DNA from: Acinetobacter sp. GSS19 | GTDB taxonomy: Bacteria > Pseudomonadota > Gammaproteobacteria > Pseudomonadales > Moraxellaceae | Direction: 5' to 3' | Assembly (NCBI RefSeq): GCF_028621895.1 | Contig: NZ_CP117520.1 | Span: forward strand, 1,488,001 to 1,552,000 | Length of the DNA stretch: 64,000 nucleotides | Part shown: one piece after another, positions 49,305 to 58,916 of the stretch | How positions within the stretch are numbered: the stretch's first letter is position 1 | Layout of the letters: each line of letters starts with the position of its first letter | Translations under genes and position numbers: made by a program | The notes under the pieces: model-generated | The model's input: only the letters and a program-made list of their open reading frames with translations | Databases searched by the model: none | What the model was told of the DNA's origin: nothing

Positions 49305-50003
49305 ATGCCGTCCTCTTCTACCGTTCACAACAGCATTGATACTCGTGCTCAAGACAACCTGAATGTCCTTGAGAAAATGCCTACACGCAGTGTGGGCCGT
49401 AAAGCCACGATCACGAAAGAAGAATTGTTTCAGGCGGCATTGAACCTGATTGGTCCAGAAAAAAGTATCGCTTCACTCAGCCTGCGTGAAGTTGCACGTG
49501 AAGCCGGCATTGCACCCAATAGTTTTTATCGCCATTTCAAAGATGTTGATGAACTGGCTATTGCCCTGATCGATCGTGCCGGCATTGTTCTGCGTCAAAT
49601 TATTCGTGAAGCACGTTTGGAAGCGACTAAACAGAACAGCATTATTCGCAGTTCGGTGGAAATTTTCCTGCAACAACTGGATGCTGATGAAGGCAACCTG
49701 AGTTTATTGCTGCGTGAAGGGTATACAGGCTCTTCCTCCTACAAACAGGCAGTGGAACGCCAACTGAATTTTTTTCAGCAAGAATTACAAGAAGATTTGG
49801 TTCGCTTGGAGCAACTGCACAACAATAAACTGTATCGTCCAGAACTGGCTGCCAAAGCCATTACCCAACTGGTCTTCCATATGGGTGCCAAAGTGATTGA
49901 TCTGGATCAAAATGAACGTCGAGTCGTGGCAGAACAAACCATGATGATGATCCGCATGATTCTGGAAGGCGCACGTCATTTACATGAGGAACCAAACGCT
50001 TAA
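49305..50003 (+). CDS. TetR-family regulator, FabR/DesT-like
   Basis: A 232-aa DNA-binding repressor. The helix-turn-helix near residues 30-75 reads GRKATITKEELFQAALNLIG and SLREVAREAGIAPNSFYRHF, close to FabR of E. coli and DesT of Pseudomonas, which sense unsaturated acyl-CoA. It is divergent from the oxidoreductase-desaturase pair across a region with TACA/TGTA inverted repeats, so it most likely represses that pair. The ATG 49305 has GGA five bases upstream; an ATG at 49284 is also in frame. Confidence 0.88.
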   Translation: MPSSSTVHNSIDTRAQDNLNVLEKMPTRSVGRKATITKEELFQAALNLIGPEKSIASLSLREVAREAGIAPNSFYRHFKDVDELAIALIDRAGIVLRQIIREARLEATKQNSIIRSSVEIFLQQLDADEGNLSLLLREGYTGSSSYKQAVERQLNFFQQELQEDLVRLEQLHNNKLYRPELAAKAITQLVFHMGAKVIDLDQNERRVVAEQTMMMIRMILEGARHLHEEPNA

Positions 50004-50011
50004 ACGCGATA

Positions 50012-50038
50012 ACAAAAAGCGCCCGAAGGCGCTTTTTT
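50012..50038. terminator. Bidirectional terminator between the TetR gene and rapA
   Basis: AAAAGCGCC / GGCGCTTTT stem with a CGAA tetraloop and A/T runs on both sides. Confidence 0.9.
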
Positions 50039-50051
50039 ATGCTCTGCAGTA

Positions 50052-52889
50052 TTATGGTTTAACCACCACCAGAACCTGAATGGCTTCCGGTGTCACGGCT
50101 AAACCGTTTAACAGGCTCAGACCTTCTTGTTGCAGCTTTTGTAAACGGTCAATTTCATCCTGACGAATGCTCGGGTTGAACTGTTTCAGATAGTTCAAAC
50201 GATCGATTTCATATTGCCACTTGCTGCCATAGATCTCTTTCGCCTGCTGTTTCAGACCATCCAATGAACCGCGTGCAATTTCCAGTGCCTGTGTATATCG
50301 TTGTTCGATCACTTCTCGGCGTGCTTTTACCACCTGACGGCAGCTATTGCCATCTAAATGATGCAAGTACGGTTTCAAAATGGTTGGATCGATTTTAGCA
50401 GAGAGATCCTGACCATTTTCACTGAGCAAGACACGAATCAACTGTTGTGGCAAGCTGGCCGGTAGATTCAAGGCTCTCGGTGCGATCACATCAACCTTAA
50501 ACCAGACTTCAAGCAGCACGGTCCCTTGTTTCAAGGCATTGGATTTGAGCAGTGCAACATTGGTACTGCCAAAGGCCTGGGTTTGCATCATTTCCATGAC
50601 GCTTTCGATAAATGGATGCTCAAGGGTGAGATATTGTGCATCTTCACGAATCTGAGCCTGATCACGATAAAAGGTCGCAGTCATGCCTTCTTCATCCAGC
50701 GTCAGACCTTGCACCTGCATCTGGTCGGTCGGCTTGATGATTACCGTACCATTGCTTTGCTCATCAAAATCGATATTGGTGGCGGCCATGAAGCGTTTAA
50801 CAAACATCGGCAACAGGGTGTTGTCATCATAATCTTCCAGTGCCTGCACAATTTCTTGCGCTACCACAGGACGGCATGAGTTGTATTCGAGCAAACGGTC
50901 ACGTCCAGCCTGCAGTTCGACTTCAAGTGCCTGACGCTGAGTATTCACTTCTTCCAGTAAATCTTCAAACACCTGACCTTGATCAGACAACAGACAGTCT
51001 TTCAGATCGACAATAAAGTTTTCCTGCAAGGTCTGCGCCGTTGGTGAAATATTACTGAAAATGTTCAAAGCTTCGTTGTACCAGCGGAACATGCGTTCTT
51101 GCGCAGTTCCAATCAGATAAGGCACATGAATCTGGATACGGTTTTGCTGACCAATACGGTCCAGACGGCCAATACGCTGCTCGAGCACATCTGGATTGGC
51201 AGGTAAATCAAACAGGATCAGATCCGAAGCAAACTGGAAGTTACGCCCTTCTGAACCAATTTCAGAACAGAGCAGGATTTGTGCACCATAACTTTCTTCT
51301 GCAAAGTATGCAGCCGCCTGATCACGTTCCAACAGACTCATGCCTTCATGGAACATGGCAGTACGGATACCGGCATGCAAGCGCAAGGCATTTTCCAATG
51401 CTTCCACTACAGGTCCACTACGGGCAATCAACAAGACTTTTTTATGCTTGAGTTCTTTGCGCAGGATGTCCATTAGCCATGGCACACGCGGATCAGTCTG
51501 CATCCATGAGCCATCAAGCTGCGATTCTTCTGGCCACATCTGCTCGCGCATTTTGCCGTCTTTCGACCAGTTTTCTGGCGCCGGCAGTGGCGCAGGCTGA
51601 CAGTCACGCCCCGGGAATCCCTGAATCGCTTCACGGGTATTACGGAACAGGATACGGCCTGTTCCATGACGATCCAACAATTCATGAATCGCACGGAAAC
51701 GCTGTTCTGGCTGGTCTTCAATACGATGACCCAACAAACCTTCCAAAGCTGCCAAATGCTGTTCGCTCAGAGGCTGGTCAGACATCAACACTTCAGCAAT
51801 TTTTGCCGTGTGTTGGTATTGTTCTTCTTCATCCAGGAAGCGGTCTAACGAGCTAAAACGTTGCGGATCGAGCAAACGTAGACGGGCAAAATGACTTTCC
51901 ACCCCGAGCTGCTCTGGAGTTGCAGTCAGTAACAATACACCCGGAGTCAGTTGAGCCAACTCTTCTACCAGGTCATAGCGGTCATTGCCACCGTCCTCTT
52001 CGTTCCACATCAAGTGATGCGCTTCATCCACCACCAGCAGATCAAAGCCGGCTTCAACGGCCTGCTCACGCAAGTCCTCATGGTCAATCATCAGATCGAC
52101 ACTGGCCAGGATACATTGCTCGGTCAGGAACGGATTCTGTTCCGGATCGTGTTCCTTAATGGCTGCGGTACGCACCAAATCAAAAATCGAGAACTGCAGA
52201 TTGAAACGGCGACGCATTTCAATCATCCACTGATATTGCAGTGAATCCGGTACCAAAATCAGTACGCGTTCAGCACGGCCGGTTTTCAGTTGCTGGTGAA
52301 TGATCAGACCCGCTTCAATGGTTTTACCCAAGCCAACTTCATCGGCCAAAAGCACACGCGGTGCAAAACGCTTACCCACTTCATGCGCGATATACAGCTG
52401 ATGCGGAATCAAACCGACGCGTGGTCCAACCAGACCGCGTAACGGACTGGTCTGCATCTGGGCCTGCATTTGCATGGCCTCAATACGCAGGTCATACCAT
52501 TCTTTATAATCGATCTGGCTGGCCAACAGACGGTCGAGCGGTTTGGATAACTGGATTTGTGCGCCAATCCGGGTTTCATTCAGGGCCTTACGTTCCTGTT
52601 CACCATCTTCAAGTGTACGCACCACATGATAACGGACCACGCCCTGCTGCTCTTCGAGTGACTCGACCATCCACAGGTTGCCTTCCTGATCGTGGACTTC
52701 ATCTTGCGGGTTAAAGATAATTCGCGATAAAGGTGCATTATTGCGGGCATAGACCCGGGTTTCATCACTTTTGGGGAATAAAATGCTGATGGAACGCTCA
52801 TCCACATCAATAAGAACCCCTAGACCGAGTTCCGTTTCTGTATCTGATAGCCAACGCTGACCAATAGCAAATTGCTGCAATTTTTCCAC
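50052..52889 (-). CDS. rapA: RNA polymerase-associated ATPase RapA
   Basis: SWI2/SNF2-family ATPase of 945 aa that binds RNA polymerase and helps recycle it. N-terminal Tudor-like domains cover ~1-110 (GQRWLSDTETELGLGVLIDV). Helicase motifs: Walker A LADEVGLGKTIEAG, Walker B VVDEAHH, motif III LLLTATPEQLG, and motif VI-like DRIGQQNRIQIHVPY. The C-terminal RapA domain ends the protein. Length is close to E. coli RapA (968). It is monocistronic, convergent with the TetR gene. Confidence 0.96.
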   Translation of the reverse strand: MEKLQQFAIGQRWLSDTETELGLGVLIDVDERSISILFPKSDETRVYARNNAPLSRIIFNPQDEVHDQEGNLWMVESLEEQQGVVRYHVVRTLEDGEQERKALNETRIGAQIQLSKPLDRLLASQIDYKEWYDLRIEAMQMQAQMQTSPLRGLVGPRVGLIPHQLYIAHEVGKRFAPRVLLADEVGLGKTIEAGLIIHQQLKTGRAERVLILVPDSLQYQWMIEMRRRFNLQFSIFDLVRTAAIKEHDPEQNPFLTEQCILASVDLMIDHEDLREQAVEAGFDLLVVDEAHHLMWNEEDGGNDRYDLVEELAQLTPGVLLLTATPEQLGVESHFARLRLLDPQRFSSLDRFLDEEEQYQHTAKIAEVLMSDQPLSEQHLAALEGLLGHRIEDQPEQRFRAIHELLDRHGTGRILFRNTREAIQGFPGRDCQPAPLPAPENWSKDGKMREQMWPEESQLDGSWMQTDPRVPWLMDILRKELKHKKVLLIARSGPVVEALENALRLHAGIRTAMFHEGMSLLERDQAAAYFAEESYGAQILLCSEIGSEGRNFQFASDLILFDLPANPDVLEQRIGRLDRIGQQNRIQIHVPYLIGTAQERMFRWYNEALNIFSNISPTAQTLQENFIVDLKDCLLSDQGQVFEDLLEEVNTQRQALEVELQAGRDRLLEYNSCRPVVAQEIVQALEDYDDNTLLPMFVKRFMAATNIDFDEQSNGTVIIKPTDQMQVQGLTLDEEGMTATFYRDQAQIREDAQYLTLEHPFIESVMEMMQTQAFGSTNVALLKSNALKQGTVLLEVWFKVDVIAPRALNLPASLPQQLIRVLLSENGQDLSAKIDPTILKPYLHHLDGNSCRQVVKARREVIEQRYTQALEIARGSLDGLKQQAKEIYGSKWQYEIDRLNYLKQFNPSIRQDEIDRLQKLQQEGLSLLNGLAVTPEAIQVLVVVKP

Positions 52890-53030
52890 CTTTATCTTAA
52901 GTTAGGACTACATCTGATCATTCAGACGGTACGTACACGTTGCACGGTGTAGTCTTTTTTCAGCATTCTATTTTGACACAACCACTCATGAAAAGTGAGT
53001 AGATTCAGTCATCATAAAATGGTTGTTACA

Positions 53031-53675
53031 TTAAAACGGCGCTGCACAGTAAAAGTTCAGCATTTCATCGCTCTGAGGATGTGCGAAACTTAACTGTTCC
53101 GCATGTAAACATAAACGGGGCGTCAATTCCTGCTGCTCAGGCTGAGCATACAAGGTATCTCCTACAATCGGATGACCTAAATACTGCATATGCACACGCA
53201 ACTGATGCGAGCGTCCGGTAATCGGCGTCAGCTTGACACGGGTGACTGGCTGATCGTGCAGAGTAAAATGCTCAATTGCCTGCCAATGGGTCAATGCCGG
53301 TTTCGCTGCGGTCGGATCCGCGATATGCAGGGGGGGCCGTGTCGGATCATAGACCACAGGAACATCGATGGTTCCTTCACCGGTCAAATGCCCCGCCACC
53401 AGAGCGTGGTAGGTTTTCTCGGTCTGGCGTTCCTGAAACTGGCGGGAAATTCGGTTCTGTCCCAAACGGGTGAGACCAAAAACCAGAATACCTGAGGTAT
53501 CCCGATCCAGACGATGAATTAATAAGGTTTTGGGTTCTAAAGCGACAAGACGGGTTAACACACTGTCTTGCAGGTCTTCACCTTTGCCGGGCACGCTGAG
53601 GATACCAGAGGGTTTATGGATCACCATAAAGTCTTCATCACGATGAATCAGGTGTTCGGTTAGAAAATTAGGCAA
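53031..53675 (-). CDS. rluA: Pseudouridine synthase RluA
   Basis: Dual-specificity synthase for 23S rRNA U746 and tRNA U32. It is about 215 aa, the RluA length. The catalytic Asp lies in LIHRLDRDTSGILVFG; KPSGILSVPGKG and TGRSHQLRVHMQYLGHPIVGD are further blocks. The start is probably the TTG at 53675 (TTG-CCT-AAT), with GGA eight bases upstream. The frame continues 27 codons further up, but those residues look unlike any RluA protein. Confidence 0.88.
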   Translation of the reverse strand: MPNFLTEHLIHRDEDFMVIHKPSGILSVPGKGEDLQDSVLTRLVALEPKTLLIHRLDRDTSGILVFGLTRLGQNRISRQFQERQTEKTYHALVAGHLTGEGTIDVPVVYDPTRPPLHIADPTAAKPALTHWQAIEHFTLHDQPVTRVKLTPITGRSHQLRVHMQYLGHPIVGDTLYAQPEQQELTPRLCLHAEQLSFAHPQSDEMLNFYCAAPF

Positions 53676-53802
53676 TGTTCTATTCCAAAGGTGATTTCGA
53701 AAACGAGCCGGCAATAATAAAAATCTTAGCCCAGAATTACAATGCAAAATCAGCAAATCTGCTCAAGTTTTTCTGCTTTTCACCAAAAAGCATGACTCGA
53801 CT

Positions 53803-54513
53803 TTAACGCTGCGGATGCAATGGCAATTGTTGCAGTAACGCCTGCAAGTTTGGACGCTGCAAAAAATCCTCATAGCTAATATTCGCTCCGTTGGCACGCC
53901 ATAGGCCAATCAGAGTTACCATGGCCACTGAGTCTAGACCATACTCACGTAAATCAGTCGCTAGATCTATTTCCATCGGGTGTAAATCCAGCTGTTCCGC
54001 CACGGCCAACAAAATGCCCTTTTCGGATAGAATCTGTTCAGCAGGTGCACTCAGGGACCAGAGACGAGTCAGACTATAAGTATTCATATGATGAATCTGT
54101 TGCTGACTCATCGAATCAATCCACTGGATATGCTGCTCGACGCTACTGGCCAAAACTGCGTCATCCACCACACAGACCTGCTCTGTCACACTATGCACAT
54201 GTCTTAACACCTGATTAAACAAGCCATCCATCTGGCCGGCCAAGACCAGTTGACTGTCAGCAGCTAAATATTGCCCCAACGCCATCAGTTCTTTTTCTGG
54301 CTGGTCACTGTTAATCGAAAGTACAGGGATTTCCAGCGCCTGGGCTTTTTTCAGCAGACGCTGCAGATGCACCGCCAAATCGCTTTCAGCCCAGCCTGAT
54401 AACTGTTCCAATGCGTTTAGATTCAGCAGGATCAATACACTACGGGAGGACTGAATCGACCATTTGGCCTGACTGGGTGTGAGCTGGATTTTTTTAGGTA
54501 AGGCATACAACAT
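53803..54513 (-). CDS. Orphan aryl-carrier-like protein with degenerate isochorismatase-like domain
   Basis: A 236-aa protein in two parts. The C-terminal ~70 residues are a carrier-protein domain: the phosphopantetheine serine is Ser195 in REYGLDSVAMVTLIGLWRAN, which resembles the EntB/BasF aryl-carrier domain. Residues ~20-160 have the strand/helix pattern of the isochorismatase fold (SVLILLNLNALEQLS, LEIPVLSINSDQP, EQVCVVDDAVLASSVEQH), but the catalytic Asp of LxxxDMQ is Asn. The layout is therefore that of bifunctional EntB with a probably inactive lyase half. No siderophore genes are nearby. ATG 54513 has GGA six bases upstream. Its substrate is unknown. Confidence 0.72.
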   Translation of the reverse strand: MLYALPKKIQLTPSQAKWSIQSSRSVLILLNLNALEQLSGWAESDLAVHLQRLLKKAQALEIPVLSINSDQPEKELMALGQYLAADSQLVLAGQMDGLFNQVLRHVHSVTEQVCVVDDAVLASSVEQHIQWIDSMSQQQIHHMNTYSLTRLWSLSAPAEQILSEKGILLAVAEQLDLHPMEIDLATDLREYGLDSVAMVTLIGLWRANGANISYEDFLQRPNLQALLQQLPLHPQR

Positions 54514-54665
54514 GGTCATTCCAAACAGCAGTAATCAACAGACAATACATTCAGGTCGGACAACTGACCCTTGGCAAAATTTCCTCGCGCGGCAAAAGCA
54601 CTCGAATTTTTATCTTAGAACTGATCAGATAAAATAAATCCACCAGATCAGCACCTTGCTTTCGC

Positions 54666-55082
54666 TTAATCTTGAGCCGCCAAAAACTGTGCAATCGCAA
54701 CTTGGGCAATTTCAGCATCTTCATAGGATTTAACGCCTGAAACACCAAAAGCACCGATGACTTGACCTTGATAAAGAATCGGTTCACCACCTTCCAGCAT
54801 TCCCGAGAAGCTTTGCATGGTGACAAACCCGATCTGGCCTTTTTGAATCAGGCTTTCCAACACTTGTGAAGGAATCCGGCTGAGTGCTGAACAGCGTGCC
54901 TTTTCTACCGCTAGATTGGCAGTCATTGGAGATGCGCCATCTAGACGTTTCATCGCCAGCAGACAGCCCGAATCATCGACCAGTGCAATACTGACATTCC
55001 AGTTTTTCTGTTTGGCGTAATCGACAGCCAACTGCAGCAATTGCTCAGCATCCTGCTCGGTTAAATAGGCTTTGGTTTTCAT
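54666..55082 (-). CDS. GlcG/HbpS-family protein (DUF336)
   Basis: A 138-aa protein of the GlcG/HbpS (DUF336) family. The pattern VSIALVDDSGCLLAMKRLDGA and FSGMLEGGEPILYQGQVIGAFGVSG, then DAEIAQVAIAQF, is typical. Some members bind heme or cobalamin; others are found with glycolate genes. No secretion signal is visible, so it should be cytoplasmic. It lies downstream of hemL, separated by a terminator, and 150 bp upstream of the orphan carrier protein gene on the same strand. Confidence 0.86.
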   Translation of the reverse strand: MKTKAYLTEQDAEQLLQLAVDYAKQKNWNVSIALVDDSGCLLAMKRLDGASPMTANLAVEKARCSALSRIPSQVLESLIQKGQIGFVTMQSFSGMLEGGEPILYQGQVIGAFGVSGVKSYEDAEIAQVAIAQFLAAQD

Positions 55083-55129
55083 TGTTTCATCTCTATATCG
55101 TCAATGCGAATTCAATTAGGTCGACACGA

Positions 55130-55156
55130 AAAAAGCCCAGAGACTGGGCTTTTTGC
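55130..55156 (-). terminator. Terminator of hemL
   Basis: AAAAGCCCAG / CTGGGCTTTT stem with an AGA loop, T run on the minus strand, just after hemL. Confidence 0.88.
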
Positions 55157-55167
55157 TTCCTGCCGGA

Positions 55168-56466
55168 TTATTTCATTTCAGCAAAGGTTTCACGCGCAGC
55201 CTGAATGGTATAAGCAATATCTTCATCACTGTGGGCAGAGGAGATAAAGCCGGCTTCAAAGGCAGAAGGGGCAAAATTCACACCACGCTGCAACATGCCA
55301 TGGAAGAATTCCTTAAATGCTTCCACATCGCAAGCCAGCATGGAATCAAAGCTGGTAATGTCCTCTTGATCGGTAAAATACAAACCAAACATCGCGCCCG
55401 CCTGCTGGGTCTTGAACGGAATGCATGCTTCATCGGCAGCCGCCTGTAATCCGCTCAACAACTTTTCCAATTGCGCAGAGAGATTTTCATAGAAGCCCGG
55501 GGCACGTAAATGCTTAAACATTTCAATCCCGGCGCGCATCGCCAACGGGTTACCGGACAAGGTTCCTGCCTGATACACCTTACCGAGTGGTGCAATGCAT
55601 TGCATGATTTCGCGTTTCCCACCGAAAGCGCCCACTGGCAAACCTGCGCCAATAATCTTGCCCAAAGTGGTCAAGTCCGGTTTGACATTGTAATGCGCCT
55701 GCGCGCCACCTAAGGCCACACGAAAACCGGTCATCACTTCATCAATAATAAACACGGATTTATATTCATCACAGACTTCACGAATCGCTTGCAGGAAACC
55801 TTCCACCGGTTTCACCAGGTTCATGTTGCCCGCCACAGGCTCAACAATCACTCCGGCAATTTCATGGCCGAATTTGGCAAAACATGCTTTTAAGGTTGCA
55901 ATATCGTTATACGGCAAAGTCAGAGTGTGTTTAGCAAAATCAGCCGGTACACCCGCTGAAGTCGCTTCGCCTTCGCCACTGGTCAATAATCCGGAACCGG
56001 CTTTCACCAGTAAAGAATCCGAATGGCCGTGGTAACAGCCTTCAAATTTCACGATCTTGTCACGGCCAGTATAACCACGCGCCAGACGGATCGCGGTCAT
56101 GGTCGCTTCAGTTCCCGAGTTGGTCATACGCACCAGCTCAATCGACGGCATGATTTCACAGATAATATCGGCCAATGTGGTTTCATGAACCGTTGGCGCA
56201 CCAAAGCTCAAACCGTCCTGCGCTGCTTCCTGTACCGCCTTGATAATCGCAGGATGGGCATGACCTAAAATCATCGGTCCCCATGAACCGACATAATCTA
56301 CATAGCGTTTGTCATCTTCATCCCACAAATACGCACCTTGGGCTTTTTTAATGAAGACTGGTGTGCCACCTACCCCGTTAAAGGCACGTACAGGAGAATT
56401 GACACCGCCTGGAATATGTTTATTGGCCTGTTTAAATAACTGTTCTTGCTTTGCAGATAAACTCAT
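55168..56466 (-). CDS. hemL: Glutamate-1-semialdehyde 2,1-aminomutase
   Basis: PLP enzyme that makes 5-aminolevulinate for heme in the C5 pathway. It is 432 aa. The PLP lysine is Lys270 in [36 protein letters not shown] at the N-terminus and the [18 protein letters not shown] block are family-specific. The start is the ATG 56466 (MSLSAKQ); four codons of frame extend further up without a ribosome site. It follows thiE by 47 bp on the same strand, so the two may be co-transcribed. Confidence 0.96.
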   Translation of the reverse strand: MSLSAKQEQLFKQANKHIPGGVNSPVRAFNGVGGTPVFIKKAQGAYLWDEDDKRYVDYVGSWGPMILGHAHPAIIKAVQEAAQDGLSFGAPTVHETTLADIICEIMPSIELVRMTNSGTEATMTAIRLARGYTGRDKIVKFEGCYHGHSDSLLVKAGSGLLTSGEGEATSAGVPADFAKHTLTLPYNDIATLKACFAKFGHEIAGVIVEPVAGNMNLVKPVEGFLQAIREVCDEYKSVFIIDEVMTGFRVALGGAQAHYNVKPDLTTLGKIIGAGLPVGAFGGKREIMQCIAPLGKVYQAGTLSGNPLAMRAGIEMFKHLRAPGFYENLSAQLEKLLSGLQAAADEACIPFKTQQAGAMFGLYFTDQEDITSFDSMLACDVEAFKEFFHGMLQRGVNFAPSAFEAGFISSAHSDEDIAYTIQAARETFAEMK

Positions 56467-56513
56467 GGAAAGTCTCAACTGATTTTAAATTCTAAATAAC
56501 GATCAAATCTGGC

Positions 56514-57131
56514 TTAATTTTGGCTAAATAAGTTCGCCCAGGCCTGCACACGTGCAGGAATCTCTGGGGTTGGCAACGCCAGAATATCACTGATCACCGC
56601 ACACAGGTTCGCACCACTTTGCACAACCACCCCGGAATTTTCCACCGTCAGACCACCAATCGCACAAATCGGCAGATCAAACTGTGGACGGGCAGCTTTT
56701 AGCGTTTCAAGGCCGATATGACCCGCTTCAGGCTTGGTTGCTGTTGCATAGATGGCACCAAAAGCCACGTAACTCGCGCCATCCTGTACCGCCTGTTCTG
56801 CCAGTGCAATCGAGTTGGCACAGGTTCGCCCAATGATGGCATCTGCTGGCAAACGGGATCTGGCTTCATAAATTTCGCCATCCGTTTGTCCCAAATGCAC
56901 ACCCAGCCCGAATTGCTCCGCCAGTTGCAGGTTGTCATTAATCAAAAAAGGCACCTGATACTGCTGACAGAGCTGCTGAATGCGTTCGATTTCAGCGGGC
57001 TGATCGGGTAGCGATACTTTTTTGCGACGATATTGCAAGATCGCCACATGGCCGGTTGCGAGCGCAGCCTGGAGTTTTTCCAGTAACAGATCAATCGGAT
57101 GATCATTGGTGATCAGATATAAACCGCGCAT
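56514..57131 (-). CDS. thiE: Thiamine-phosphate synthase
   Basis: Joins HMP-PP and THZ-P to form thiamine phosphate. It is 205 aa, a TIM-barrel protein. Recognisable parts are LQYRRKKVS, PFLINDNLQLAEQFGLGVHLGQ, DAIIGRTCANSIALAEQAVQ and the final ICAIGGLT. The HMP-PP binding block IGRTCANS replaces the common IGVSxHS. No TPP riboswitch is visible upstream. hemL lies directly downstream, an arrangement seen in other gammaproteobacteria. Confidence 0.93.
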   Translation of the reverse strand: MRGLYLITNDHPIDLLLEKLQAALATGHVAILQYRRKKVSLPDQPAEIERIQQLCQQYQVPFLINDNLQLAEQFGLGVHLGQTDGEIYEARSRLPADAIIGRTCANSIALAEQAVQDGASYVAFGAIYATATKPEAGHIGLETLKAARPQFDLPICAIGGLTVENSGVVVQSGANLCAVISDILALPTPEIPARVQAWANLFSQN

Positions 57132-57296
57132 AATTCCTCGCCTACCGACAGAAATACAAAAGACCTCGCGAGTATAGCAAAATCAGGCTCATGCTCTCTC
57201 CTCTTACGTTTATTTTATAAGGATTCGCGTGTTTTTCTTCCACATTTAAATGAGAAAACTATCCACGGATGATCAGCACATTCTTTCAGGATCTCT

Positions 57297-57725
57297 TCAG
57301 CCCATAATACCGCGATAGCCCAGATACAACACCAGATAGCGTGATACTTTGGCAATGCTGACCAAAATCAGAAAACGCCACCAGGATTCTTTTAAAAATC
57401 CGGCAATCAAGGTCAAAGGATCACCAATCACCGGTACCCAACTCAGCAATAGCAAACCCGAACCATACTTGGCATACAGCGCTTGGCTCTTAGCAATTTG
57501 CTGAGGCGAAAAAGCAAACCAGCGTTTATGCTGAAAATGCAACAATGAACGCCCCAGATACCAGTTGACTGTCGAACCAAGAATGTTGCCCACTGACGCG
57601 ACCAAAATCAGCAGCCAAGGTGCATAGCCTGAGTAATGCAGGCTTGAAACCAGTACGGCTTCAGACTGTAATGGCAATAAGGTCGCTGCGCCAAAAGCAC
57701 TGAGAAACAGGATCAACAGAATCAT
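57297..57725 (-). CDS. yqaA: YqaA-family (DedA-like) membrane protein
   Basis: A small inner-membrane protein of 142 aa, the length of E. coli YqaA. About four hydrophobic segments are visible. The family block VASVGNILGSTVNWYLGR and the later LLSWVPVIGDPLTLIAGF match the SNARE-associated/DedA superfamily. Function is unproven; DedA proteins are linked to membrane lipid flipping. It follows the unrecognised gene at 57771-58406 by ~45 bp and is likely co-transcribed with it. Confidence 0.87.
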   Translation of the reverse strand: MILLILFLSAFGAATLLPLQSEAVLVSSLHYSGYAPWLLILVASVGNILGSTVNWYLGRSLLHFQHKRWFAFSPQQIAKSQALYAKYGSGLLLLSWVPVIGDPLTLIAGFLKESWWRFLILVSIAKVSRYLVLYLGYRGIMG

Positions 57726-57770
57726 GCGTGTGTTCGATTCGGTTGATTTAAAGTAGGCGCATCCAACCGA

Positions 57771-58406
57771 TTAGCCACGATATTTACCATAGACTTTCCA
57801 GGTATTGTTGTCCGCCAAGGGATCGCTATAACTGTCACTGCGCTGTTTACGCGGCTTATCGCGAGCGTCCACCAATTGAAAATGTGGCTCCACACTCAGC
57901 ACAATCCCGTTGACATAAAACCGGGTACGCGTGTACTCACTCTGCCCATGCTGGAACACATAAGTGCGCAAATCAATAAATTCACGATGTGCCACTAATG
58001 CAGCCGTATCATCACTGTGCAACCACTGGCTCATCGCCTGCACCTGTTCCGGTTCAAACTGGCCGCACTTGTCGAGCAGACTGGCGATACCACGAAAGGT
58101 TTTCGATTCTTTGGCACGGGTTTTATTGATACGGATGCGATCGACATGAAAATAAAACAGCGGCAGATTCAGATGGCTGGGTAAATGCACGGCATCGAGG
58201 ACTTCGTCTTGCATAAAAGGTTGAAACAGATCCTGAGCCCGTTCAATCAGTCCCTGCCACTGTCGATAGTAACCATCGACCTCATGCTTCTGGCCATAAT
58301 AGATCGGCAACCCTTCCACATGCGCCAACTGCACGGGAGGCCAGATATTCTGTCGCAGTAAGGCAATGTCACTTTTCAGGCTTTGTACCGCAATCGCATC
58401 TTGCAT
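57771..58406 (-). CDS. Conserved-looking protein of unknown function
   Basis: A 211-aa soluble protein with no signal peptide or membrane segment, which I do not recognise. Features seen are a mixed alpha/beta composition, a block LPLFYFHVDRIRINKTRAKESKTF and a basic, likely disordered tail (KPRKQRSDSYSDPLADNNTWKVYGKYRG, in parts). The start is the ATG 58406 (MQDAIAV), with an upstream ATG four codons earlier as the alternative. It lies between yqaA and the DUF3144 gene, which is divergent. No function is proposed. Confidence 0.7.
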   Translation of the reverse strand: MQDAIAVQSLKSDIALLRQNIWPPVQLAHVEGLPIYYGQKHEVDGYYRQWQGLIERAQDLFQPFMQDEVLDAVHLPSHLNLPLFYFHVDRIRINKTRAKESKTFRGIASLLDKCGQFEPEQVQAMSQWLHSDDTAALVAHREFIDLRTYVFQHGQSEYTRTRFYVNGIVLSVEPHFQLVDARDKPRKQRSDSYSDPLADNNTWKVYGKYRG

Positions 58407-58511
58407 TGGTGCATCCACACATACTTAGGCTATTTTTAGACTACGGCAAAGGTTCAGTTTCTGCAAGGCTTTGCCTATAATAGAGCCTTATTCTTGCGTT
58501 GGAAAATTGCC

Positions 58512-58907
58512 ATGTCTCAAAAAATTGAAGCAACGGATGTCACTGAAGAAGAAGCGCTCAATGCTGTTTTTTTTGAACGTGCTGATGGATTTATCAAACA
58601 GGCCAATGAGTTTTGCCGTCCTCAACCCGGACAGCAGCCGAATCCCGCCGAGTTGCGTGGACAAGTGAGCGCGGCCATGCTGTTTGCAACTGCACGTTTT
58701 AATACTTGGGTGGCTGCCAACAATTTTAAAGATGGCAAGGAAATGCTGGATGCCAAAGATCAGGTGATGGCCTATCTGGTTCAGCAATTCCAGATGATGC
58801 TCGAAGACAATTACGATGAATACTGCGAGCAGTTTGATAACTATCTGCGTTTCCGTAAAAACGAGGAATTTCATCTGCACAAGCATGACCATGATCACGA
58901 GCATTAA
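58512..58907 (+). CDS. DUF3144 protein with His-rich tail
   Basis: A 131-aa cytoplasmic, helical protein. The core EEALNAVFFERADGFIKQAN and the block SAAMLFATARFNTWVAANNF (in two pieces) fit the DUF3144 family, which has no known activity. The C-terminus HLHKHDHDHEH is rich in His and Asp and could bind metals. The start is the ATG 58512; the frame opens six codons earlier. It ends at a bidirectional terminator. Confidence 0.8.
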   Translation: MSQKIEATDVTEEEALNAVFFERADGFIKQANEFCRPQPGQQPNPAELRGQVSAAMLFATARFNTWVAANNFKDGKEMLDAKDQVMAYLVQQFQMMLEDNYDEYCEQFDNYLRFRKNEEFHLHKHDHDHEH

Positions 58908-58916
58908 TCGCTCAAA

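Noticed and set aside
52929..53026. Hairpin ACAACCA…TGGTTGT after rluA as a terminator
   Set aside because: The outer arms are short, the loop is long and there is no T run.
57132..57296. TPP riboswitch upstream of thiE
   Set aside because: None of the conserved riboswitch elements (CUGAGA, ACCUGAUCUGG-type) could be found on the minus strand.
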